Shown here: piece after piece, positions 39,024-44,799 of the stretch
How positions within the stretch are numbered: position 1 is the stretch's first letter
How the letters are laid out: every line of letters begins with the position of its first letter
Assembly (NCBI RefSeq): GCF_002234405.1
Contig: NZ_NMQT01000068.1
Location: 1-44,799, forward strand
Origin: Amycolatopsis thailandensis
GTDB taxonomy: Bacteria; Actinomycetota; Actinomycetes; Mycobacteriales; Pseudonocardiaceae
Reading direction: 5' to 3'
Length of the DNA stretch: 44,799 bases
The notes under the pieces: generated by a model
Seen by the model: the letters and a program-made list of their open reading frames with translations, nothing else
Told to the model about the DNA's origin: nothing
Database searches by the model: none
Position numbers and translations under genes: made by a program

Positions 39024-40135
39024 TGAATAAGCGCCATTTCGATAGTGGAGCCGGGCCCCATGGTCATGAGCACGCCGTACTCCCCCGGGCGGGCGACGTC
39101 CTCGTCGGCGAGCCGCTCGTAGGAGAAGAGGAAGGAGCCGCTGGAGAGGTTCCCGTAGTCACGCAGCACACCGGTGGTGTGGCGGACGTCGTACCGGCTC
39201 AGGCCGAGGTTGACGACGACCGCGTCGATCACCTTCTTGCCACCGGAGTGCACCAGCCAGTGGCCGATGTCGCTGCGGCGCAGGCCGGTCCCGGACAGCA
39301 GCCGGTCGATGACGATCTCGGCGTGCGCGCCGACCACGTAGGGAATCTGCGGGTCGAGGAAGAAACTGAAGCGATCCTGGTCACGGTCCCAGTCGTAACG
39401 CATCGCTTCGACCGCGTCGGTGATGATGTAGCTGGCGAACTTCAGGACGCGCGGCCCCGGCACGCGCCCGTCTCCGGAAATGACGGCCAGCGCCGCGGAT
39501 CCGTCGCCGAAGAGGCTGTTGACCACCGCGGTCCGCATGGTGCCGTCCAGCGCGTAGGCGGCGGAGCACGCCTCGCTGCACAGGACGACGCCGAGTTCGC
39601 CCGGATGCGCCGCGGACCAGCCCGCGACCACGTTGAGCGCGTTGAGACCGGCGTTGCAGCCCATGCCCACGATGTCGGAGCGGCTGCAGTGCGGGTCGAT
39701 GCCCAGCTCGCGGATGATCAGCGCGCTGAGGCCGGGGGTCAGGAACCCGGTCGAGGTGACGCAGCACAGGTGACGCAGGTCGGAAAGTGTCGCGCCCGCC
39801 GACTTCAGGCAGGCTTCCAGCGCCCGGCAGCCCATGTCGACGGCGATCTTCTTGTGCTTGTCGAGGAGGTCGCCCTGCGGTTCGGACACACGTCCGCCGC
39901 CGGGGCTCTCCGGCGGAAGGGTGAGGAAGCGCCGGTCGATGGCGCTGTTCAGGAAGACCGACCGGATCTTCGGATCCTCGACGTCGAGGATTTCGAGGAG
40001 TTCGGACTGCGAATAGGACGACGCGGAAACCGCGGTCCCCACGCCGGCGAACCTGGTGATCTCGGTCAGGCCGGTGAAAACGGAAAGCTCTTCGGCCGGT
40101 TCTACGATGGCAGTCATCGGTACATCCACCCCCAT
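39017..40135 (-). CDS. dpgA: DpgA, type III polyketide synthase for 3,5-dihydroxyphenylacetate
   Basis: 372 aa. The chalcone/stilbene-synthase-like triad is visible: Cys in GMGCNAGLNAL (about 160), His in HWLVHSGGKK (about 297), Asn in RDYGNLSSGS (about 331), and the C-terminal GPGSTIEMALIQW. It condenses four malonyl-CoA units into the precursor of 3,5-dihydroxyphenylacetyl-CoA. From memory the sequence is very close to DpgA of Amycolatopsis glycopeptide clusters, including the opening MGVDV. It is the first gene of dpgABCD, all joined by short overlaps. The upstream 190 bases hold the eva operon terminator and a motif shared with the evaA promoter. Confidence 0.95.
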   Translation of the reverse strand: MGVDVPMTAIVEPAEELSVFTGLTEITRFAGVGTAVSASSYSQSELLEILDVEDPKIRSVFLNSAIDRRFLTLPPESPGGGRVSEPQGDLLDKHKKIAVDMGCRALEACLKSAGATLSDLRHLCCVTSTGFLTPGLSALIIRELGIDPHCSRSDIVGMGCNAGLNALNVVAGWSAAHPGELGVVLCSEACSAAYALDGTMRTAVVNSLFGDGSAALAVISGDGRVPGPRVLKFASYIITDAVEAMRYDWDRDQDRFSFFLDPQIPYVVGAHAEIVIDRLLSGTGLRRSDIGHWLVHSGGKKVIDAVVVNLGLSRYDVRHTTGVLRDYGNLSSGSFLFSYERLADEDVARPGEYGVLMTMGPGSTIEMALIQW

Positions 40136-40232
40136 GTTCTGAGCTTGCTTCGGAGCAGCTGCTTGAACGGCGCAGCGCGCATGGCCCTCACCTTTCGCGG
40201 AAGTCGGCGGACATTTCGAAATTAGGCTTCGC

Positions 40233-40257
40233 CGATCACGGCGGTCAACGCGTCCAA
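40233..40257 (-). promoter_or_regulatory. Shared motif upstream of dpgA
   Basis: Read on the minus strand it begins TTGGACG and ends CGTGATCG; on the plus strand CGATCACGGCGGTCAA ... CGTCCAA. The same motif, shortened by one base, occurs at 44413-44436 upstream of evaA, in the same orientation to its gene. It is about 98-122 bases before the dpgA ATG. GTCCAA/TTGGAC half-sites recall those of StrR-type activators of glycopeptide clusters. A regulatory role is inferred. Confidence 0.5.
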
Positions 40258-40285
40258 GCCCGTAAACCTTTGTGAGACAAGAAAA

Positions 40286-40325
40286 ATCGCCATCGCGAAG
40301 CCCGTCTGGTTTCCGCGATGGCGAT
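40286..40325 (-). terminator. Rho-independent terminator of the eva operon
   Basis: ATCGCCATCGCG (40286-40297) pairs with CGCGATGGCGAT (40314-40325). On the minus strand the stem ends in a run of T (complement of AAAAA at 40282-40286). It lies directly behind the SDR stop at 40329 and separates the eva operon from dpgA. Confidence 0.85.
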
Positions 40326-40328
40326 CTT

Positions 40329-41123
40329 TCAGCGCGAGGTGCTGGTCTGCATCCGGTTGATGTCGCTGAGCCAGCGTTCGCGGTCGGTGACGCGCTGGGC
40401 CGCGTGGTCGGCGACCTCGGGATGCGGGAGGACCAGGAACCGGTTCTCCGCGATGCTTTCGAACAATGCTTCCGTCACCTTCTCGGGACCGATGGCTGTC
40501 GAAAGCAATCTCAGTTCGGCGGATTCGAGTTCCGCTTCGTACGCTTCGGTGCGCACGGCACGCGGGCAGATCGCGTGCACGTGGATGCCGAGATGCCGGT
40601 AGGTCACCGACATCCATTCGGCGAACGCGAGCGACGCGTGTTTGGAAACCGCGTACGGCGCGGACCCGATCAGGGTGAGCAGCGCCGCCGACGAAGCGAC
40701 CGAAACGAATCTGCCCCGCCCGCGCTCCAGCCAGTCGGGCAACAGGTCACGGGCGGCTTGCACATGCGCCATGACGTTGATGTCCCAGGACGTCGCCCAG
40801 TCGTCGTCGGAGGCTTCGGGGCCGCCGGTCTTCAGGACGCCGGCGTTGGCGCAGTAGACGTCGACGGGCCCGCCGAGCAGTTCACGGGCCGTGGGCACCA
40901 GGCGATCCGAAGCGTTGCCGGGCAACGCGAACCCGCCGATCTCGGCGGCGACGACGGCGGCCCGGTCGGCGTGCCGGTCGTTGACCACGACCCGCGCGCC
41001 CGCCTCGGCGAATCCCCTCGCCAGCGCCGCACCGATGCCCCGGCCGGCGCCGGTGACGACGACCCCGGCACCGCGCAAGGCGGCGACGGGATCTCCGTTG
41101 TCTCCGTTCGTCTTTTCGAGCAT
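40329..41123 (-). CDS. Short-chain dehydrogenase/reductase of the deoxysugar operon
   Basis: 264 aa. Classical SDR: VVVTGAGRGIGAALARGFAE (cofactor), VYCANAGVL in place of NNAG, catalytic Ser in FVSVASSAALL, YxxxK in APYAVSKHASLAF, then GIHVHAICPRAVRTEAYE. It is the last gene of the evaA-evaB-evaD operon (1-nt gap to evaD). The pathway needs a 4-ketoreductase after EvaD, normally EvaE, which belongs to the NAD-epimerase-like group and is not in the window. This SDR could take that place, or act on the aglycone or another compound. The position supports a role in the pathway; the sequence does not resemble known sugar ketoreductases closely. Confidence 0.85.
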   Translation of the reverse strand: MLEKTNGDNGDPVAALRGAGVVVTGAGRGIGAALARGFAEAGARVVVNDRHADRAAVVAAEIGGFALPGNASDRLVPTARELLGGPVDVYCANAGVLKTGGPEASDDDWATSWDINVMAHVQAARDLLPDWLERGRGRFVSVASSAALLTLIGSAPYAVSKHASLAFAEWMSVTYRHLGIHVHAICPRAVRTEAYEAELESAELRLLSTAIGPEKVTEALFESIAENRFLVLPHPEVADHAAQRVTDRERWLSDINRMQTSTSR

Positions 41124-41124
41124 G

Positions 41125-41742
41125 TCAGGCCGTGACCGGGGCTTCGGTCAGCCGTCGTTCGAGTTCCAGGCTGGTGGCGTAATCCGGCAGGAGACCCCGT
41201 TCCTTCGCCTCGGCGAGCGTGATCGCCACCCGGTCCCGTTCGGACAGGATCGGTTCGACCCCGATGTCCAAGGAGAGCTCCAGGGCCGGGTCCAGCACCG
41301 AAAGCGCCAGCTCGTTCTGCGGCACATAGGTTCCGGAGATCATGTAGGACATGACGGTGTCGTCCTCGAGCGCCACGAACGCGTGGCCGAGCCCGACCGG
41401 GAAGTACATCGTCCGGTGGGTTTCCTGGTCCATCAGGACCACGTCGGTCTTGCCGAACGTGGGCGAGCCGACCCGGATGTCGACCACGATGTCCAACGCC
41501 TTGCCGCGTGCGCAGTAGACGTACTTCGCGACGCCAGGCGGCGTCACGGTGTAGTGGACGCCCCGCATGACCCCGCGCTTCGACACGCTGTGGTTCGTCT
41601 GCGCCACCCGGAACAGCGGAGCGCCGTTGGCCTCGACGAAGGCCTCTTCCTGATACGGCGAGAGGAACATGCCCCGGTCGTCGGGGAAGACGCGAGGAGT
41701 GAACTCGATCGCGCCTTCGACGGCGAGTTTGCGTGCTTGCAC
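41125..41742 (-). CDS. evaD: dTDP-4-keto-6-deoxyhexose 5- or 3,5-epimerase, EvaD-like
   Basis: 205 aa from a GTG at 41742; AGGAG is 7 nt upstream, which sets this start. RmlC fold: EFTPRVFPDDRGMFLSPYQE, QTNHSVSKRGVMRGVHYTVT with the catalytic His, VYCARGKALDIVVDIRVGSP, FPVGLGHAFVALEDDTVMSY with the Tyr, and TYVPQNELALSVLDP. In the vancosamine pathway EvaD inverts C5 to give the L-sugar. Gap to evaB is 22 nt; one nt before the SDR. Confidence 0.9.
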   Translation of the reverse strand: MQARKLAVEGAIEFTPRVFPDDRGMFLSPYQEEAFVEANGAPLFRVAQTNHSVSKRGVMRGVHYTVTPPGVAKYVYCARGKALDIVVDIRVGSPTFGKTDVVLMDQETHRTMYFPVGLGHAFVALEDDTVMSYMISGTYVPQNELALSVLDPALELSLDIGVEPILSERDRVAITLAEAKERGLLPDYATSLELERRLTEAPVTA

Positions 41743-41764
41743 AGCTTTCTCCTGTGATCGGCGG

Positions 41765-42874
41765 TCAGAGGGTGGACAGCACTTCGCGGACCGCGTGGAC
41801 GACCTTGTCCTGCAGGTCGGGAGAGAGCGCGGGGTACATCGGCAGCGAGAAGATCTCACCCGCCAGCTTTTCGGTGACGGGGAGCGAGCCCTTCTCGTAG
41901 CCGAGGTGCGCGAATCCGGTCATGGTGTGCACCGGCCACGGGTAGCTGATGTTCAGGTGGATGTCGTAGGCCTTGAGGCGCTCCAGGATTTCGTCGCGTC
42001 GCGGGTGGCGCACCACGTACACGTAGTACACGTGCTCGTTGCCGTCGACGGTCCGGGGAAGCTTCAGTTCGGTGTCGCCGAGGCCTTCGACGTAGCGCTG
42101 GGCGACGGCACGGCGGGCGTCGGTGTAGGTGTCGAGCCGCTTGAGCTTGCGCCGCAGGATCTCGGCCTGGACCTCGTCCAACCTGCTGTTGTGGGCAGGC
42201 GTCTCCACGGTGTAGTACCGCTCTTCCATGCCGTAGTACCGGAGCCTGCGCAGCTTCGCCGCCACGGATTCCTCGGAGGTGATGGCCGCGCCGCCGTCGC
42301 CGTACGCGCCGAGCACCTTGGTGGGATAGAACGAGAACGCGGCCACGTCGCCGGTCGCCCCCGCGACGACGCCGTTCTGCCGGGCGCCGTGCGCCTGGGC
42401 GCAGTCCTCCAAAAGGGACAGTCCGTACTTCGCGGCGAGCGCCTTCAACGGGGCCAGGTTCACGCACTGCCCGTACAGGTGGACCGGCAGCAGGCATTTG
42501 GTGCGCTCGGTGATCGCGGCCTCGACCTGGTCGGTGTCCATCAGGAAGTCGTCCTCGCGGACGTCGACGAAGACCGGGGTGGCGCCCGTGCCGTCGATGG
42601 CGACCACGGTCGGCGCGGCGGTGTTCGAGACCGTGATGACCTCGTCACCCGGGCCGACTCCCAGCGCCTGCAGGCCGAGCTTGATCGCGTTCGTCCCGTT
42701 GTCGAGACCGACGCAATGCCCGGTGCCGTGGTACGCGGCGAATTCCGCTTCGAATCCGCGCAGGCTCGCGCCGAGCACGAGCTGTCCCGAGTCGAAGACC
42801 GTCTCGACCGCGTTCAGCAGGTCGAGCCGCTCGGCCCGGTATTCGGCGAGATAGTCCCAAACACGCGTGGTCAT
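41765..42874 (-). CDS. evaB: DegT/DnrJ/EryC1-type PLP aminotransferase, EvaB-like
   Basis: 369 aa. PLP-binding Lys in SFYPTKVLGAYGDGGA (about 186), DNGTNAIKLGLQALGVGPGD, LPVHLYGQCVNLAPLKAL, LLEDCAQAHGARQNG and, near the end, ISYPWPVHTMTGFAHLGYEK. These are the features of 3-aminotransferases of dideoxyamino sugars, which transfer the amino group from glutamate to C3 after the EvaA step. The ATG at 42874 overlaps the evaA stop by 4 nt, so both are co-translated. The choice of C3 over C4 is from context (the 2,3-dehydratase next door), not from a residue I could check. Confidence 0.92.
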   Translation of the reverse strand: MTTRVWDYLAEYRAERLDLLNAVETVFDSGQLVLGASLRGFEAEFAAYHGTGHCVGLDNGTNAIKLGLQALGVGPGDEVITVSNTAAPTVVAIDGTGATPVFVDVREDDFLMDTDQVEAAITERTKCLLPVHLYGQCVNLAPLKALAAKYGLSLLEDCAQAHGARQNGVVAGATGDVAAFSFYPTKVLGAYGDGGAAITSEESVAAKLRRLRYYGMEERYYTVETPAHNSRLDEVQAEILRRKLKRLDTYTDARRAVAQRYVEGLGDTELKLPRTVDGNEHVYYVYVVRHPRRDEILERLKAYDIHLNISYPWPVHTMTGFAHLGYEKGSLPVTEKLAGEIFSLPMYPALSPDLQDKVVHAVREVLSTL

Positions 42875-44340
42875 GCGCGAGCCTTTCCATGTACTGAGGG
42901 GAAATCGATGACGGCGTTCGCGCGCGGCTGTGCGACCGCGGCGTTGATGCAGGCGAGCAACGTGCGGGCCTCGACACTGACGTAGTGCCCGTGTCGCGTG
43001 AGCGTGGTCAGCTGCGCCGGGGTCACCCAGGCGAAGCCGGGCGGCGGATCGACCGTCTCGTCGGCGTCGACCACCAGATAGCGGGCCCTCGCGTTGAGGA
43101 AACGGCCGCCCTCCTCGGAATGGACGGCCTCGTAACGGATCCGCGACCGGGGAGCGTCCTGGACGAAGTCGAGGAACGGCGGACGGTTCTCCGCCGGCAA
43201 GTGCGCGTAGTTGAGCGGCGTGCGCTGGACCGTCGGCGCCAGCTCGACGGTGTCCAGGAACCCGGCGTCGGCGCGGGCGTGCACCAGGACGTGCGGCACG
43301 CCGCCGATCTCACGCCTGAGGAACGCCACGACACCCTCACCGACGGATTCGAGCAACGGCTGGGTCCAGCTGATCTTCTCGCGGTTGCTGCCCTTCACCG
43401 CCACCGCGCGGACGTTGAAGAACCGGCCGTCCTCGTGCTCGATCGCTTCGACGCCCTGCTTCCAGCCGCCGACGTCCTTGAGCGGGATGCGCTGTGCCCG
43501 CACGTCGTGCCGGGAACGTTCGTTGGTGAACCACGAGAGGAGCTGGACGTCGGAGAACAACGCGCCGGGATCCGTGTCGTGGTAAGGCAAACACGACAGC
43601 ACGCTCCTGGCGTTCATGTTGATCGTCTCGTCCTCGTGCATCAGCTCCGCGATCTGACCGAGGGTGAGCCAGCGGAAGTCGCCCACTCCCGGCACGTCGT
43701 CGACGGTCTCGACGATCATGTTGCGATTGGACTTGCGGAAGAACCACGACCCTTGCTCCGCCTGGAGAACGTCGACGATGACCCGTTCGGGATCGGGCGG
43801 GGCGAAGTACTCGATCAGTTTGACGTTGGTGCCGCCGTGCGCCTTGGTGTAGTTGCTGCGGGTGGCCTGCACTGTCGGCGAGAGCTGGATCAGATTGGGG
43901 TTCCCCGGCTCCATTTTGGCCTGCATCAGGAAATGCAGGACGCCGTCGAACTCCTTGGCCAGGATGCCGAGAATGCCGACTTCGGGCTGCTTGATGACCG
44001 GCTGCTGCCATTCACGGTAGGGACCGTCGCCGTGCGGGCCATCGTGCTCGACCACGTGCAGGCCTTCGATGGCGAAGAACCGGCCGCTGCGGTGGACGAG
44101 ATTGCCGGTCGCCTCCTCGAACCACCATTGGTCCATGTCCGCGAACGGGATGCGCTCGACGTGGAAGGTGTTGGCCTCACGGCGTTCCGCGATCCAGGCG
44201 CGGACGTCCTCGGTCCGCATGTGCACCCCGTCGGTGGTCGCGGCCGACAACGCGATCCGGTCCGCGTGGTCACGGTCGTCGCGGCGGCGCACCGCGTTCC
44301 GCGGGACGAGACCGGGCAGCATCAACGGACTCCTCGTCAT
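42871..44340 (-). CDS. evaA: NDP-hexose 2,3-dehydratase, EvaA-like
   Basis: 489 aa, made of two homologous halves: EANTFHVERIPFADMDQWWF ... HFLMQAKMEPGNPNLIQLSP ... and HDVRAQRIPLKDVGGWKQGV ... HVLVHARADAGFLDTVELAP. This duplicated form is the family norm (TylX3/SpnO/EvaA). It removes the C2 hydroxyl of dTDP-4-keto-6-deoxyglucose, opening the way to 2,6-dideoxy sugars. An ATG at 44340 gives a leader of about 40 residues before the first conserved block; an internal ATG at about 44220 is an alternative. First gene of evaA-evaB-evaD-SDR. The motif at 44413-44436 lies 73-96 bases upstream. No gene follows before the contig end. Confidence 0.93.
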   Translation of the reverse strand: MTRSPLMLPGLVPRNAVRRRDDRDHADRIALSAATTDGVHMRTEDVRAWIAERREANTFHVERIPFADMDQWWFEEATGNLVHRSGRFFAIEGLHVVEHDGPHGDGPYREWQQPVIKQPEVGILGILAKEFDGVLHFLMQAKMEPGNPNLIQLSPTVQATRSNYTKAHGGTNVKLIEYFAPPDPERVIVDVLQAEQGSWFFRKSNRNMIVETVDDVPGVGDFRWLTLGQIAELMHEDETINMNARSVLSCLPYHDTDPGALFSDVQLLSWFTNERSRHDVRAQRIPLKDVGGWKQGVEAIEHEDGRFFNVRAVAVKGSNREKISWTQPLLESVGEGVVAFLRREIGGVPHVLVHARADAGFLDTVELAPTVQRTPLNYAHLPAENRPPFLDFVQDAPRSRIRYEAVHSEEGGRFLNARARYLVVDADETVDPPPGFAWVTPAQLTTLTRHGHYVSVEARTLLACINAAVAQPRANAVIDFPSVHGKARA

Positions 44341-44412
44341 CCGGACTCACCGAAATGGTCACAGCTACAAGTGGTCATCGCACCGCTCCATGTCGTTGAA
44401 GGTAGCTTCGGG

Positions 44413-44436
44413 CGATCACGACGGTCCATCGTCCAA
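44413..44436 (-). promoter_or_regulatory. Shared motif upstream of evaA
   Basis: Plus strand CGATCACGACGGTCCA ... CGTCCAA; it matches 40233-40257 upstream of dpgA at about 20 of 24 positions with one gap. It is 73-96 bases before the evaA start. Its placement before both operons of the pathway suggests a common regulator. Confidence 0.5.
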
Positions 44437-44469
44437 TTCCTTTTCCGGGGAACGCGCCGACGGCCGCGA

Positions 44470-44518
44470 CGCGAAAGCCACTTCCGGGACGTCTGGTGCC
44501 TCGAAAGTGGCTTTCGCG
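44470..44518. repeat. Hairpin copy of the AAGTGGCTTTCG repeat
   Basis: CGCGAAAGCCACTT (44470-44483) pairs perfectly with AAGTGGCTTTCGCG (44505-44518) across 21 nt. The right arm and flank are identical over 20 bases to 29948-29967, and the layout matches the hairpin 28458-28498. It lies upstream of evaA, between that promoter and the ~190-bp repeat. Confidence 0.8.
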
Positions 44519-44560
44519 ACGCTGGGTCCTTCCGGAGCTCATTGGGTCGAGGTGGCCTGC

Positions 44561-44751
44561 CTGCCGGTACATGAAGGCCCCCTTCACTGCGTCTAGCGCA
44601 AGGATGGGGGCCTTCATGTACTCGGCCAGGGGGCCTTCACGCGCAACCGTTGTGACCGCTGGTGATTCCGAGGCGTCCGTGACGATCCGGGAGGTAGTGA
44701 AGGCCTCCTTCACTACCTTCAGGGTAGGTAAGGAGGCCTTCACGGACCGGC
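44561..44751 (-). repeat. ~190-bp dispersed repeat, copy 2 (inverted)
   Basis: Reverse complement of 33870-34060 with about seven differences, ending TCACGGACCGG. It lies 48 bases from the contig end. A near-identical long repeat is a typical place for a short-read assembly to stop. Confidence 0.9.
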
Positions 44752-44760
44752 GCTCGACGG

Positions 44761-44799
44761 TGACGGGCGAGGGCGACCGGCGAGGGCGAGGGCGAGGGC
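44761..44799. repeat. GGCGAG low-complexity run at the contig end
   Basis: The last 39 bases are repeats of GGCGAG with one ACCGGCGAG interruption. This may be a true simple repeat, but at a contig edge it is also a common assembly artefact. Confidence 0.7.

Noticed and set aside
1..44799. tRNA, rRNA, riboswitch, phage attachment site or replication origin
   Set aside because: No cloverleaf, rRNA core, known riboswitch core, integrase gene or DnaA-box cluster was recognised by eye. A covariance-model scan would be needed to exclude small RNAs.

Overview
The window is a high-GC (about 70%) actinomycete contig. The best fit is Amycolatopsis. The reasons are an intact dpgA-dpgB-dpgC-dpgD set beside a DAHP synthase and 2,3-dehydratase/aminotransferase/epimerase deoxysugar genes, as in glycopeptide-antibiotic producers, together with many intergenic hairpin repeats. 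It looks like a draft assembly contig. Bases 79-141 are a degraded Illumina P7/TruSeq adapter, bases 1-78 look like read-off-the-end noise, and the right end stops in a GGCGAG low-complexity run next to a dispersed repeat.

Layout. 0.1-5.3 kb is decayed ground: a possible gene remnant, a secreted RHS/YD-repeat protein with a Gly-rich hydrophobic tail coupled to a 32-aa membrane peptide, and an acetate kinase pseudogene spread over three frames. 5.4-9.8 kb is a stress-signalling pair: a STAS anti-anti-sigma factor and a 1368-aa protein joining PAS/GAF, histidine kinase, receiver, SpoIIE-type phosphatase and an RsbW-like ATPase. 10-13 kb has an SRPBCC protein, a frameshifted small gene, and what I consider the most novel locus. 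That locus is a 69-aa peptide made of two 24-residue DGGADGGA-type repeats, overlapped by a JmjC/cupin-4 oxygenase and followed by a truncated sucrase/ferredoxin-like gene; it is a candidate RiPP-like system. 13.4-17 kb is a betaine/osmolyte importer whose two permeases and ATPase are one polypeptide. 17-22.4 kb holds a P450-secreted hydrolase operon, divergent from a DUF574 methyltransferase and a degenerate PAS-GGDEF-EAL protein. 22.5-25.3 kb holds an NAD(P)-binding protein, a membrane protein, a MarR repressor and a divergent SDR sharing a perfect palindromic operator.

25.6-34 kb is mostly envelope and secretion genes: a PE-PPE-like hydrolase, a lipoprotein, a short UGT-type glycosyltransferase, a type VII secretion trio (EspC/WXG-like protein, WXG-polyGly-amidase fusion, unknown partner), a trypsin-like protease and a C39-like peptidase. 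Several repeat families lie between them. 34-35 kb holds a secreted protein divergent from an HxlR regulator.

35.1-44.3 kb is one arm of a glycopeptide-type biosynthetic cluster, all on the minus strand: evaA-evaB-evaD-SDR, then dpgABCD, then DAHP synthase. DAHP synthase would raise aromatic precursor supply, DpgA-D would make 3,5-dihydroxyphenylglycine, and the eva genes would begin a dTDP-3-amino-2,3,6-trideoxy-L-hexose. The two operons share a motif upstream of dpgA and evaA. The arm is bracketed by inverted copies of a ~190-bp repeat. NRPS, P450 crosslinking, glycosyltransferase, evaC and evaE genes are not in the window.
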